Shown here: positions 45,050 through 57,684 of the stretch, one piece after another | How the letters are laid out: each line of letters starts with the position of its first letter | Position numbering within the stretch: position 1 is the stretch's first letter | NCBI RefSeq assembly: GCF_036850765.1 | Contig: NC_089492.1 | Coordinates: 203,142,276-203,206,275, forward strand | Length of the DNA stretch: 64,000 nucleotides | Origin: Saccopteryx bilineata | Lineage: Eukaryota > Chordata > Mammalia > Chiroptera > Emballonuridae | Direction: 5' to 3' | Made by a program: the position numbers and the translations under genes | The notes under the pieces: model-generated | Told to the model about the DNA's origin: nothing | The model's database searches: none | The model's input: only the letters and a program-made list of their open reading frames with translations

Positions 45050-46745
45050 CACCATCTAACTTTTGAATATCCTAAGATTTTGTATTCAACATTTGCTTCT
45101 TCACAAAATTGTTTTAAAGTAGCAACATGAATGGTAAAAGACTAAAATGCAAATAAATTATAGTTATTATTACTTCTACATCAATTGGCATGGCACATGA
45201 CACTGTGTTCATTGCATTTGACAAAATATGTGCATTACAACCTATTCCTAGTATTTTCTTTTGGAGTAACTCTTATAATTTTACATACACATTATTCACC
45301 CCTTTGCATCTTCATCCACCAAAATTTGTATTTGTATTATCAGCCGTCAGTGCAACTTTGAATTTCAAATTGTTTTTATTTATTACTCTGTATAGGTGGT
45401 TTAAGAAAATTTTAGAAATTTCACCCTCAGTAAATTCTAAATTTAAAAATGCCCTTGGGAACATTAAAATATCTTACTGTTATTGGATACAACTTAATTT
45501 CATTATGATTTGATGCATCAGCTAAAATCATTACAAATGTTGCAGTTTCCAGGTCCTCTGTATTTTGTCACACTAATTTTTAAATTTTGATTTCAAAATA
45601 GCCTCACATTTTGTCCTGGCATGAGAGATTTTTACATTGTGAAACTTTTTCAATAATTTAGTTGTACAATTCATACTATGAAAACTTTGATTGTGAATTA
45701 TAGTATGAAATTCAAATGTTCCCTCCATTGCAGCCAACTGTTTTTCATCTTCAGAATAATTTGAAGTTTTAAAAAAACTTGTTACTTTACAACCGGAAGC
45801 TGATGCATCTAACGATTGCTTATGTTAGTTGGTGGTAAAGTGTTTTGTTATCGCTGCTCTGCCCCCAACTGCAATACAAAATTCCCCACTGCAAATATTG
45901 CAGAAAACAATGGTATCATTGTTTAATATGAGAAATGGAAATTTCTCTTTCAATTTATCATTGAAATGGCATTTTCTCTTTTTCATTTTTTTCACTTCTT
46001 AAATAAAATTTAAAATTAAAAATAAAATATAGAGCTACAGGAATGATGCAAGCATATTAGGAACTGAAAATGTTACATCATAGTAGGTGAATTTTCTGGA
46101 AACTAAATTAACAAAACTAAATATCAAACAAAACCACTAATTCGGAGTGATATTCGGGTGTATTTTTCATTTTGTAATTAAAAAACATCTGTTTTATGCA
46201 ACTATTTAATCAAAATTCATTATTAATAGATATGGTTTGAGGTTAGATTTCCACTTTAAAACTCAAATTTTGGGAAAATACTTGTAAATAATATTATACA
46301 TATTTAGAAATTATTAAATAGATAATGAGTTAATAAAATGTGAATTGTGCTTACCTGTCTATGATTGAATATTCACTGAGAAAGAAATAATCGTGAGTCT
46401 ACATTGTCATATGTGCCGTGTCCTGTTTAAGTAAGAAGTACACAAAGCCATTTGCGTGCTCGGTATATCACGTGCTCTCTCAAGGTCTCCTGTGCAGAGC
46501 ACATGCATTTTATAATCACATCTCGCCACACTGTAGTGATCCTTGACAAATCGTCATGTCTAATACAAATATGTCACATCACATGCAATGGATTGACTCT
46601 GCATCAATCAAATACTACATTTACAGATTAGTCTTCCAATATCAAAAAGGAAGACATGTAAGAGGACACTTTTCAAGGGAGGATGAAACTTATTAAAGAA
46701 GGACTGTCCTCCCTAAAGGAGGATGATTGGTCACCTTAATAAATT

Positions 46746-47724
46746 ATATGTGTGTGTTTGCATGCATGTATGTGTAATGTGCAAACTGTTATAGAAACTT
46801 TGAAATGCTGTTTAACTTTATCTAGAAAGACTGAAGAAATACATATCCTATGACTCAGGAATTTTAGAGATACTTACACAAAGGATCTTACATACATGTG
46901 TAGAAGTATCATATATTTATTACACACACACACAAGGTAACCTTTTCCTCATTCCTATGATTAAGTTATATTGAGAGAATTGATATCCACCTTTAAATTT
47001 TTATTTTGGATCCATATTTTACATCACATAAAAAAATTCTTAGTGGATTATAGACTTAAAGGTGAACAGTAAAATGATAAATATTTTATAAAATAACAGA
47101 TAAATAATACAATGAACTTGGGTGCGAAAAAAAATTTAAAGTTTAAACATATCACCATCATCACCACCTTAATAATTTACAAATAATGACAATTTAATTT
47201 CATCATTTCCAATTTTTAGATTTTCCCCTCACTTTATAGTACACTGCAATTTACTATTCTGTATAAAACAGATGTAATAAAAGATGATTTTGCTATCTTT
47301 TTCCTAGTCACAAAAGAAGGATTTAACCTCTAAATAGGTTTTCTATAATTTGTGTAGTTATCTTTTCTTTTTTTTTTTTATTAGGTTAAGGGAGCTTCCT
47401 TTTATACCCAATTTGATGGAATTTTATACCAAAATTGGATAAGATTTATCACACTTTTATTTTGCATCTATTAAAATGATCATATAATTTACTTCCTTTT
47501 AATCATATCATTTAATGTCAGTGATTATTTAAAAGTTTAATTACAGTAGCCTTTTAAGGATGAATCTAAGTCATGACGTTTTATCCTTGATGTATACACT
47601 GAATTTTGATTTAGAATGTTTGCTTCTATATTTATAAGTAATACAGCTTTCTTATTTTTTGTGTGTACTGCTTAGTCACAGTTTGATATAAAGGATCTTC
47701 AATACAAATAATAAATTGGTTAAT
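46746..47724. other. Non-coding AT-rich stretch, no gene
   Basis: A short CA run at 46921-46934 and old L1-like wording near 46840-46870 and 47390-47480 are possible; nothing firm. Confidence 0.4.
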
Positions 47725-47735
47725 GTATTCTATAT

Positions 47736-48100
47736 ATTTTTTTATTTTTTATTTATTTTTTTGAATTTTTCTGAAGCTGGAAACGAGGAGAGACAGTCAG
47801 ACAGACTCTCGCATGTGCCCGACCGGGATCCACCCAATACACCCACCAGGGGCGATGCTCTGCCCCTCTGGGGCGTCGCTCTAGCACCTGGGGCAGAGGC
47901 CAAGGAGCCATCCTCAGCGCCCAGGCCATCTTTGCTCCAATGGAGCCTTGGCTGCAGGAGGGGAAGGGAGAGACAGAGAGGAAGGAGGAGGGGGTGGAGA
48001 AGCAAATGGGCGCTTCTCCTATGTGCCCTGGCCGGGAATCGAACGCGGGTCCTCCGCATGCCAGGCCAACGCTCTACCGCTGAGCCAACCGGCCAGGGCC
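47736..48100 (-). mobile_element. Ves SINE (family I), antisense
   Basis: Complete reversed copy; head end is 'gagccaaccggccagggcc' at 48082-48100. Target copies gtattctatat are at 47725-47735 and 48101-48111. Confidence 0.95.
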
Positions 48101-48111
48101 GTATTCTATAT

Positions 48112-48600
48112 TTTTTGTGATCTGAAAGGATATATATAAAAAATGAGATTATTTTTACTTGAAGTTCTGTAGAAATCACAATGGAAACATCCAGGCCTTG
48201 TGATTTCTTTATAGAAAGACTTCTTTCTCATGGATTCCATTTTGATAATAGTCACTAGAATTTTCCAGGTGCGTATCTCTTCCTTGTGTCAGTGTGGTAC
48301 TTTACATTTCACTGGATTTTTTTTTAATTTTACTCAACTTTTAAATTATTTACATAACATTATTCATATTATTTTGACTATTTGGAGGGTTTGTGATGAT
48401 AAACTGTCTCCTTTCTAATTCCTAATATAAATTTATTTATGCATTCTGTTTAATTTATATTTACTTGTTTATCATTTTAAGCATTTCTCATTTTTTATAA
48501 GAAGGAGAACAACCTTCTTTATCAATTTTTAATAAAAGTCTGCTTACAATAAATTCAATCAGTTTTACTATGAGAAAGTATTTTGTATTTTTAAAAATAA
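48112..48600. other. Non-coding stretch, no gene
   Basis: AT-rich; no motif seen. Confidence 0.5.
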
Positions 48601-48765
48601 TCTTGTTTTTAAATTTTATTTATTTATTTTAGAGAGGGAGGAAAGGAGAGAGAGAGACAGGAACATCAATCTGTTCTTATAGGTGTCCTACCCAGGAATT
48701 GAACCAGCAACCTTCTTATATTGGAACAATGCTCTAGCAACCGAGCTATTTGACCAGAGTTTGTA
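48601..48765 (-). mobile_element. Older tRNA SINE, antisense
   Basis: Reverse head 'ctggtcaaatagctcggttgctagagcattg' with B box ggttcaattcc, CT-rich body and A-rich tail. It is of a further head type, close to the remnant at 60846-60990. Confidence 0.75.
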
Positions 48766-49070
48766 TTTTTTTGGAAACATTTTTACTGGGGAGGGAATTC
48801 TGTTTGACATTCTTTTTCTTTTTTTTTTTTTATAATTTTATTTTTTTAATGGGGTGACATCAATAAATCAGGATACATATATTCAAAGATAACAAGTCCA
48901 GGTTATCTTGTCGTTCAATTATGTTGCATACCCACCACCCAAAGTCAGATTGTCCTCCGTCACCCTCTATCTTGTTCTCTCTGTGCCCCTCCCCCTCCCC
49001 CTTTCCCTCTCCCATTCCCCCCTCCCACCCGTAACCACCACACTCTTATCAATGTCTCTTAGTTTCACTA

Positions 49071-52000
49071 TTATGTCCCACCTACGGATGGAATAATACA
49101 GTTCCTGTTTTTTTCTGATTTACTTATTTCGCTTCGTATCATGTTATCAAGATCCCACCATTTTGCTGTAAATGTTCCGATGTCATCATTTCTTATGGCT
49201 GAGTAGTATTCCATAGTGTATATGTGCCACATCTTCTTTATCCAGTCATCTATTGATGGGCTTTTTGGTTGTTTCCATGTCCTGGCCACTGTGAACAATG
49301 TTGCAATAAACATGGGGCTGCATGTGTCTTTACGTATCAATGTTTCTGAGTTTTGGGGATATATACCCAGTAGAGGAATTGCTGAGTCATAAGGTAGTTC
49401 TATTTTCAGTTTTTTGAGGAACCACCATACTTTCTTCCATAATGGTTGTACTACTTTACATTCCCACCAACAGTGTATGAGGGTTCCTTTTTCTCCACAG
49501 CCTCTCCAACATTTGCTATTACCTGACTTGCTAATAACAGCTAATCGAACAGGTGTGAGGTGGTATCTCATTGCCGTTTTGATTTGCATTTCTCTAATAG
49601 CTAAAGAAGATGAGCATCTTTTCATATATCTGTTGGCCATTTGTATTTCTTCCTGGGAGAAGTGTCTATTCATATCCTCTTCCCATTTTTTTATTGGATT
49701 GTTTGTTTGTTTGTTGTTGAGTTTTATGAGTTCTTTGTATATTTTGGATATTAAGCCCTTATCTGAGCTGTTGTTTGAAAATATCATTTCCCATTTAGTT
49801 GGCTGTCTGTTTATTTTGTTATCAGTTTCTCTTGCTGAGCAAAAACTTCTTAGTCTGATGTAGTCCCATTCATTAATTTTTGCCTTCACTTCTCTTGCCA
49901 TTGGAGTCAAATTCATAAAATGCTCTTTAAAACCCAGGTCCATGAGTTGAGTACCTATGTCTTCTTCTATGTACTTAATTGTTTCAGGTCTTATGTTTAG
50001 ATCTTTGATCCATTTTGAGTTAATTTTTGTACAGGGGGAGAGACTGTAGTCCAGTTTCATTCTTTTGCATGTGGCTTTCCAGTTTTCCCAGCACCATTTA
50101 TTGAAGAGGCTTTCTTTTCTCCATTGTGTGTTGTTGGCCCCTTTATCAAAAATTATTTGACTATATATATGTGGTTTTATTTCTGGACTTTCTATTCTGT
50201 CCCATTGGTCGGAGTGTCTATTTTTCTGTCAATACCATGCTGTTTTGATTGTCGTGGCCCTATAATATAGTTTGAAGTCAGGTATTGTAATGCCCCCAGC
50301 TTCATTCTTTTTCTTTAGGATTGCTTTGGCTATTCGGGGTTTTTTATAGTTCCATATAAATCTGATGATTTTTTGCTCTATTTCTTTAAAAAATGTCATT
50401 GGAAGTTTGATGGGAATTGCATTAAATTTGTATATTGCTTTGGGTAATATAGCCATCTTGATTATATTTATTCTTCCTAGCCAAGAACAAGGTATATTCT
50501 TCCATCTCATTATATCTTTTTCAATTTCCCTTAACAATGGTTTATAGTTTTCATTATATAAGTCCTTTACATTCTTTGTCATGTTTATTCCTAAGTATTT
50601 TATTTTTTTTGTTGCAATCGTGAAGGGGATTATTCTTTTGAGTTCCTTCTCAGTTGTTTCATTGTTGGCATATAGAAAGGCTATTGACTTCTGTATGTTA
50701 ATTTTGTATCCTGCGACCTTACTGTATTGGCTTATTGTTTCTAGTAGTCTTTTTGTGGATTCTTTGGGGTTTTCGATGTATAGGATCATATCATCTGCAA
50801 AAAGTGATACCTTTACTTCTTCTTTTCCGATATGGATGCCTTTTATTTCTTTGTCTTGTCTGATTGCTCTGGCTAGAACCTCTAGTACCACATTAAATAA
50901 GAGTGGAGAGAGTGGACAACCCTGTCTTGTTCCTGATTTAAGGGGGAAAGCCTTCAGTTTAGTGCCATTTAATATGATGTTAGCTGATGGTTTATCATAT
51001 ATGGCCTTTATCATGTTGAGATGTTTTCCTTCTATACCCATTTTGTTGAGAGTCTTAAACATAAAATTGTGTTGTATTTTATCGAAAGCCTTTTCTGCAT
51101 CTATTGATAAGATCATGTGGTTTTTGTTCTTTGTTTTGTTGATATGGTGTATTACATTAACCGTTTTACGTATGTTGAACCATCGTTGAGATTCTGGGAT
51201 GAATCCCACTTGATCATGATGTATTATTTTTTTAATATGTTGTTGTATTCGATTTGCTAGTATTTTGTTTAGTATTTTAGCATCTGTATTCATTAGAGAT
51301 ATTGGTCTGTAGTTTTCTTTTTTTTGTGCCATCCTTTCCTGGTTTTGGTATGAGGGTTATGTTGGCCTCATAAAATGTGTTTGGAAGTATTGCTTCTTCT
51401 TCAATTTTTTGGAAGACTTTGAGTAGAATAGGAACCAAGTCTTCTTTGAATGTTTGGTAAAATTCGCTGGTATAGCCGTCAGGGCCTGGACTTTTATTTT
51501 TGGGGAGGTTTTCAATGGTTTTTTCTATTTCTTCTCTACTGATAGGTTTGTTTAGGCTTTCTGCTTCTTCTTGACTCAGTCTAGGAAGGTTGTATTGTTC
51601 TAGGAATTTATCCATTTCTTCTAGGTTGTTGAATTTAGTGGCATAAAGTTTTTCATAGTATTCTACAATAATTCTTTGTATATCTACGGTGTCCGTGGTG
51701 ATTTCTCCTCTTTCATTTTGGATTTTGTTTATATGAGTTCTTTCTCTTTTTTCCTTGGTAAGTCTTGCCAAGGGTTTGTCAATTTTGTTGATCTTTTCAA
51801 AGAATCAGCTCCTTGTTCTATTAATTTTTTCTATAGTTTTTCTGATTCTCCAATTCATTTATTTCTGCTCTGATTTTTATTATCTCCTTTCTTCGGCTGG
51901 TTTTGGGTTGTCTTTGTTCTTCTTTTTCTAGTTCCTTAAGGTGAGAAGTTAAGTGGTTCACTTGGGCTCTCTCTTCTTTGTTCATATATGCCTGAAGCGA

Positions 52001-52900
52001 TATGAACTTCCCTCTTATCACTGCTTTTGCTGCATCCCATAGATTCTGATATGTTGTATTGTCATTTTCATTAGTCTGTATATATCTTTTGATCTCTGCA
52101 CTTATTTCTTCTTTGACCCATTCATTTTTTAAAAGTATGTTGTTTAGTTTCCACATTTTTGTGGGATTTTTTTCCTCTTTTTTGCAGTTGAATTCTAGTT
52201 TCAAGGCTTTATGATCAGAAAATATGCTTGGTACAACTTCAATTTTTCTGAATTTGCTGATGTTGTTTTTGTGGCCCAACATATGGTCAATTCTTGAGAA
52301 TGATCCATGTACACTGGAGAAAAATGTATACTCAGTCACTTTGGGATGAAATGTCCTGTAGATGTCTATCATATCCAGGTGCTCTAGTGTTTTGTTTAAG
52401 GCCACTATGTCTTTGTTGATTGTCTGTTTGGATGACCGATCCAGAGCCGTCAGCGGTGTATTGAGGTCTCCAAGTATGATTGTATTTTTGTCAGTTTTTG
52501 TTTTAAGATCAATAAGTAGCTGTCTTATATATTTTGGTGCTCCTTGGTTTGGTGCATATATATTAAGAATTGTTATGTCTTCTTGATTCAGTGTCCCCTT
52601 AGCCATTATGAAATGGCCATTTTTATCTCTGAGTACTTTTCCTGTCTTGTAGTCAGCATTATCCGATATGAGTATTGCTACACCTGCTTTTTTTTGGATG
52701 TTATTTGCTTGGAGTATTGTTTTCCAGCCTTTCACTTTGAATTTGTTTTTATCCTTGCTACTTAGATGAGTTTCCTGTAGGCAGCATACAGTTGGATTTT
52801 CTTTTTTAATCCATTCTGCTACTCTGTGCCTTTTTATTGGTGAGTTTAATCCGTTTACATTTAGTGTAATTATTGATACTTGTGAGTTCCCTATTGCCAT
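49071..52900 (-). pseudogene. L1-C ORF2, broken at four sites
   Basis: The endonuclease part, 51821-52900 (359 aa), keeps N14, E43 and SDH. Lesions in coding order: a 1-base insertion near 51849 (LENQKNY instead of LENRKT); TGG to TGA at 51805-51807; a 1-base insertion in the T run 51318-51325; TGG to TGA at 50229-50231. The RT pieces 51277-51771 and 50229-51332 include [14 protein letters not shown]. The last piece, 49071-50060, holds the cysteine segment. Two of the lesions hit tryptophan codons. Confidence 0.95.
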
Positions 52901-53202
52901 TTTATATCTTGCTTTCTGTTAGTTTTGTGTCTTGTTTGATCCTTCTCTTTCATTTTCTATCTTTTGTTTTTATTTGGTTGTATTCCATACATCTTTCCTC
53001 TGTTGCTATCTTTTTTATCTCATGTGCTTCTGTGGTGGTTTTTTCAATGGTGGTTACCTTTGAGTAATGAAAAGGGTCCCTACCCTGTTCATTGTAGCGA
53101 ACTATTTTGTGAGTACTTTTGCACTCCATCGTCCTTTGCTACTGTTAATCTCCATCTTCTCCCCCTCTTTCTTTTTGTTGTTGTCACAGTTTAAATTTGG
53201 TT

Positions 53203-54221
53203 TTATTGTGTTCTTCTTGGAGCTTTTACTTGTGGCTCTGTTTTTTTTTTTGTTCTTTGTATCTGATTGGAGAACCCCTTTAGTAATTCCTGGAGTGGGC
53301 GTTTTCTGATGATAAATTCCCTCATCTTTTCTGTATCTGTGAATGTTTTTATTTCTCCTTCGTATTTGAAGGATAGCTTTGATGGGTATAGTATTCGTGG
53401 CTGAAAGTTCCTCTCTTTCAGGACTTTAAATATTGGGGTCCACTCTCTTCTAGCTTGTAGAGTTTCTGCTGAGAAATCTGATGATAATCTAATGGGCCTT
53501 CCTTTATATGTTGTATTCTTCTTTTCCCTGGCTGCCTTGAGAATTTTTTCTTTGCTGTTTGTTTGTGTCAATTTCATTATGATATGCCTTGGAGTAGGTT
53601 TGTTGGGGTTAAGAAAACTCGGAGTTCTGTTTGCTTCTTGAACTTGAGGCTTTAGTTCTTTCCACAGGCTTGGGAAGTTCTCATCTATTATTTGTTTGAG
53701 TATGTTCTCCATTCCATTTTCTCTCTCTTCTCCCTCTGATATACCTATTATTCTTATGTTATTCTTTTTGATGGAGTCAGATAATTCTTGTAGGGCTATC
53801 TCATTTTTTTAATTTTTGAGTCTCTTTCTTCTTCTCTCTGTTGTGCCTCAAGTTGCTTGTCTTCTATTTCACTAATCCTCTCTTCTATCTGACCTGTTCT
53901 ATTAGCTAAGCTTGTTATTTCGTTTTTCAGCTCGTGAATTGAGTTTTTCATCTCTGTTTCATTTGTTTTTATAGTTTCAATTTCCTTGGACATATATTCT
54001 TTGTGTTCATTGAGTTGTTTTCTGAGCTCCCTAAATTGCCTTTCTGTGTTTTCTTGTATATCTCGGAGGATTTTTAGTATTTCTATCTTGAATTCTCTGT
54101 CATTTAGCTCCAAGGTTTCCAATATATTAAATTTTTTCTCCATAGATTTTTCCTCATCTAGCTGTGTTACCTCTCTTTCTTTTGTATCCATGATATTCGA
54201 TTTTCTCTTCCTTAATGGCAT
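53203..54221 (-). pseudogene. L1-C ORF1, one frameshift
   Basis: The N-terminal coiled coil is open in 53796-54221 and the C-terminal domain in 53203-53712. A 1-base loss in the A/T run near 53803-53812 separates them; L1-A has a nonsense codon at the same tract, so this spot is a shared weak point. Confidence 0.9.
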
Positions 54222-56537
54222 CTGAGGGTGGTTTTGTTGATAGTATTAATTAGATTTAATAAAGAATAAAAAGTTAAAAAAATGAAAATAAAAAAATAAA
54301 AAATAAAAAAGAGTTGTTTTTTTTAAAAAAATAATTAATAATGAAATAAAGAAAAATAAAATAAAAATTTTAAAAAAGGAAATTATTCCCCCCTCCTTTT
54401 TTCCTCTCCTCTCCTCTCCCCTCTTTTTTGAGAAAATCTTGTGGTGGACTGTGAATTATAACAAACAATGCCTGTGATGGAGGGCCTGAATTGGGGAAAA
54501 GTAATAAAGGGGCAAAAAAAAAAAAAAAAAAGGAAAGAAAAAAGAAAAAAAAAAGAGCTTATGGACCCACAAAAAGCAAATAAGGAAAAAATTTGGGTCA
54601 AGAATGAAATGATTTGCTTTTAGGTGTTGGTTGTCTAAGAGTTATGATGAGAGGAATAAGAGGAAAATGGAAAAATGGGGGGAAAAGTTAAAAAATTACT
54701 ATTGTATTTAGTGGAACAAGAACTAGATAATATTTAGAGCCAGGGATGAGAGCACTGCTAGTGAGTTAAAAAGGTGAAGTAAAAACCCCTCAAAATGCCA
54801 AAAACATAGGTTTGAGTCCCAGATAAGATAATTTGTTTGTTATTGAGGTTTGAATGAGAGGAGATGTAAAGGAGAAAGGAAGAAACTAATATAGAGGGAG
54901 AAAAGAAAGAGAGAGAGAAAAAAAAGAGGTAACCACTAAAAGAAGAAAAAAGAAAGGAGAGAGAGAGAGAGAGTTAAGGGTTTTGGAGTGCAACCCTCAT
55001 AGAGAGAAAGGAAGAGAAGAGAAAAGATAATGGGAGATGTAACACTTATGGGTAGTGTAGTTCAAGGAGAGGAGAGAGTAAAACCGGTAGAGAGTTAATC
55101 GGCCAAATTGGAGGAGGAAAAAAAAGTATCAAGAATGAAGATAAGAGAAACAAACGAACAAATATAATAAAATGGGATAGGTTATAAAGTTTGCAGATTA
55201 TTCTTGATTTTGAGAGGTTATCTTCTTGCTTTTTCTTTTCTCTCCCTCTTCCTGGTCGGTGACTCTGTACCCCGGGTTCTGCCCCTTTGGCACGCTCAGG
55301 TAGAGGTTTGCAGTTGATAAGTCTCTATGGCAATGTCATGTATTGTGCTTTAGTCTCGTTGGCAGTCGAAGCTCAATAGCATTTATAGGCTCTGACAGTG
55401 AGAGAGTCCATGTTCCTGGAGCCTTTCTCCTAGTCTTTCCTTCCTTAATTAGTAGCCTGATAATCCAGCTATGGGGTTGCTGCTGCCTCTGCCTGGATAG
55501 TAAGAGGCTCAAAGAGCTGGCAACTCCCCACTCTATTTCCACTCAGCACAGGACTCTGGGTAAGGCTCAGTCAGTCAGAGCTGCTAGCATAATCAGGCGG
55601 GCTTTCTGCCCACTCAAAGACCTCTGGCTCTGCCACTCTGTCCGGTAACACAAGCAGGCGCCCACTTCCAGGGCACTTGGAGGAAACTCTCACTCACTGT
55701 CTGCGACCAGGATATCCGGCCAGCAGTCTCACGCTCTGAGTGAAACCCCCAACCGCAGGGAAAAGTTGTAGCGTTGGAATTGAGTCTCACTCCGTCCCCG
55801 TGCGCGGCTTTTGCAAGGCGCTGGGGCAGCTCGAGATTCCGCTTTGGCCCACACAAAGGCCCTTGACTCTGCCCCTCTGTGCGATAACACGGGCGCGCAC
55901 TGCCGAGGCACTCGGAGGAATTGCTCACTCCTTATCTGCGTGCGCAAACCAGGATATGAGGCCGGCCGCGGTTCCCTCTGAGTGAAACACCCTCCAGCAT
56001 GGAAAATCTCCACCGTTGGAATTAGTTCTCACTCCCTCCCGTGCGTGGCTTTCCCAGGAAGAAATTCTCGCCCACCAACTGTGCACCGACCAGGAGACCA
56101 GGTAAAATGGCCGCTCTGCTTTTCTTTCTTTGTTTGGGTTTGGCACGAGTGTTAGCTTGTATTGCCCGGGTTGCCACAGGATCAGATTTTCCTCGGCTTG
56201 GATCTCCGTACCACAGCCTGGTTCAGCCGTTTGTGCCGCGGCGGCCTGGATCTATTCACCCCCTTTGCCCGCCTCCGTTTCTATATTCACAGTTACCAGA
56301 GAAAGCCGCCCTGTTTAGGTTAGTGAGGAAGGAGGAGCATTTCTTACTCCCTATTTCCTTCGGGGTTTGGTTATATATTTAGCCAATTTTTCACTCAATC
56401 ATACCTTTGGGTGTATTGCAAAGCATCTGGAAGCTCCAAGTATAGGTTTTTCTGTTTCTGGTTGAAGATCTTGTTGAGTTTTGGGGGAGATTTATCGGTA
56501 TCGCTTCCTACCCCGCCATTACTCTGACGTCATCTCC
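54222..56537 (-). promoter_or_regulatory. L1-C 5'UTR with tandem monomers
   Basis: The start in coding direction is GGAGATGACGTCAGAG; TGACGTCA is at 56525-56532 and ATGGCGG follows. The monomer marker (reverse accagg) is at 55706, 55948 and 56089: one spacing of 242 and one of 141, so the outer monomer has lost about 100 bases relative to L1-A. Confidence 0.75.
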
Positions 56538-56550
56538 GACATTCTTTTTC

Positions 56551-56846
56551 ATTCAGTACTTTAGAAATGTTATTCCTCTTTCTTCTAACTGTCATAGTTT
56601 TTAGGAATAAGTCTTCTGACTTTCCATTTTTTGATTTTCCGTAGGCAGTTTTTAATTGTTTCTCTAAGTGTTTAAGATTTTGTCTTAATATATGGATTTT
56701 ATAAATGGGCCATGGCGTGATTTTCTTACTCATTCTACATGAGGTTGCCTAAACTTCTGGGTATGTGGGTTCTTGTCTTTCATTCATTTAAAAAATTATC
56801 CCTTTTACTTCCTTCTTCTATTTTGATGGTATTCATATTATTTATT
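56551..56846. other. Non-coding stretch, nothing recognised
   Basis: No gene or repeat identified. Confidence 0.5.
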
Positions 56847-56856
56847 TTGATATGGG

Positions 56857-57194
56857 ATTTTAAATTTTTATTTATTTTTTACAGAGACAGAGAGTGAGTC
56901 AGAGAGAGGGATAGACAGGGACGGACAGACAGACAGGAATGAAGAGAGATGAGAAGCATCAATCATTAGTTTTTCATTGCGTGTTGCAACACCTTAGTTG
57001 TTCATTGATTACTTTCTCATATGTGCCTTGACCGTGGGTCCTCAGCAGAGCAGGTGACTCCTTGCTAGATTCAGCGACCTTGGGTTTTTGCTCAAACCAG
57101 ATGAGCTCGTGCTCAAGCTGGCAATCTCGGGGTCTCAAACCTGGGTCCTCTGCATCCCAGTCCAACACTCTACTGCACCACCACCTGGTCAGGC
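56857..57194 (-). mobile_element. tRNA SINE, family III, antisense
   Basis: Reverse head 'gcctgaccaggtggtggtgcagtag', B box aggtttgaga, modules 'gctcaaaccag/gctcaagctgg', 3' part with gacagacagacagg. Target copies ttgatatggg at 56847-56856 and 57195-57204. Confidence 0.9.
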
Positions 57195-57204
57195 TTGATA
57201 TGGG

Positions 57205-57679
57205 TTTTTGATGTACCTCTTGGGGTAGATCTAAAAGACAATGATCCCCTTCCTCACACACACTCCTTCAAATTTAAAAGTCTCTTAACCTTGTTATGCA
57301 AATTTTCTGATACCAAAGAAACACTAAAAAAAAAAATATTAAGCCAGGAAAAATGTCATCTCATTTCTAAATGAAACCTGAAGAGGTTTTAGACTGAGGA
57401 CTGTATAACCCTGAGACTAGAAACTGATCAAAAATTTTAAATTTCTTTTATCTACATGTACTTTAAATAGACAACCCCTGAAAAATGTTGTAAATGGGTA
57501 ACTGAAGGTGTGGCGCAACAACAGTGCACTTACAGATGTCTTCACACCATGACAGATGAAGTAGGCATGGAGGGGACCACACCAGTGACTCTCGAGGAAA
57601 ATTTTCCATTTTATGTTTCCAGGACAAGAAGATGTTTCTTCACATAAGGCACATTTACAAGTCACTGAGCTGTTCTTAG
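57205..57679. other. Non-coding stretch, no gene
   Basis: An 82-codon open frame on the minus strand (57417-57665) has no recognised motif. Confidence 0.4.
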
Positions 57680-57684
57680 GAGAC

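Larger units (their letters stand above)
43800..46000 (-). pseudogene. BED-type hAT transposase, broken
   Basis: Reading in reverse from about 45990: a BED finger (FCNICSGEF...H-x5-H, about 45830-45900), then a middle part with ALTADNTNTNFGG (about 45316-45356; the D would be catalytic) and GCNAHILSNAMNT (about 45205-45242). After the SINE gap, the open piece 43924-44559 (211 aa) gives the late part and the start of the dimerisation segment, FCPGTNVAVEFFKLLMIF, with a frame shift just after it. Several stops (TGA/TAA) occur before 45055. Not functional. Confidence 0.8.
43573..46737 (-). mobile_element. Complete, dead hAT DNA transposon with BED-finger transposase
   Basis: Inverted ends are aaggtgaccaa (43573-43583) and ttggtcacctt (46727-46737). 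The flanking 8-mers attatatt (43565-43572) and aataaatt (46738-46745) agree at 6 of 8 bases, compatible with an old hAT target duplication. A transposase relic is on the minus strand. A family III SINE and a (GT)n tract interrupt it. About 2.8 kb without the insertions. Not the same family as the hAT at 1-2097. Confidence 0.8.
48819..56537 (-). mobile_element. Full-length L1 retrotransposon (L1-C)
   Basis: Target copies gacattctttttc lie at 48806-48818 and 56538-56550, a perfect 13-bp match. 5'UTR (54222-56537) of the monomer type as in L1-A, ORF1 and ORF2 near complete but broken, 3'UTR with a C-rich tract at 48985-49030. It is inverted with respect to L1-A. Confidence 0.95.
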
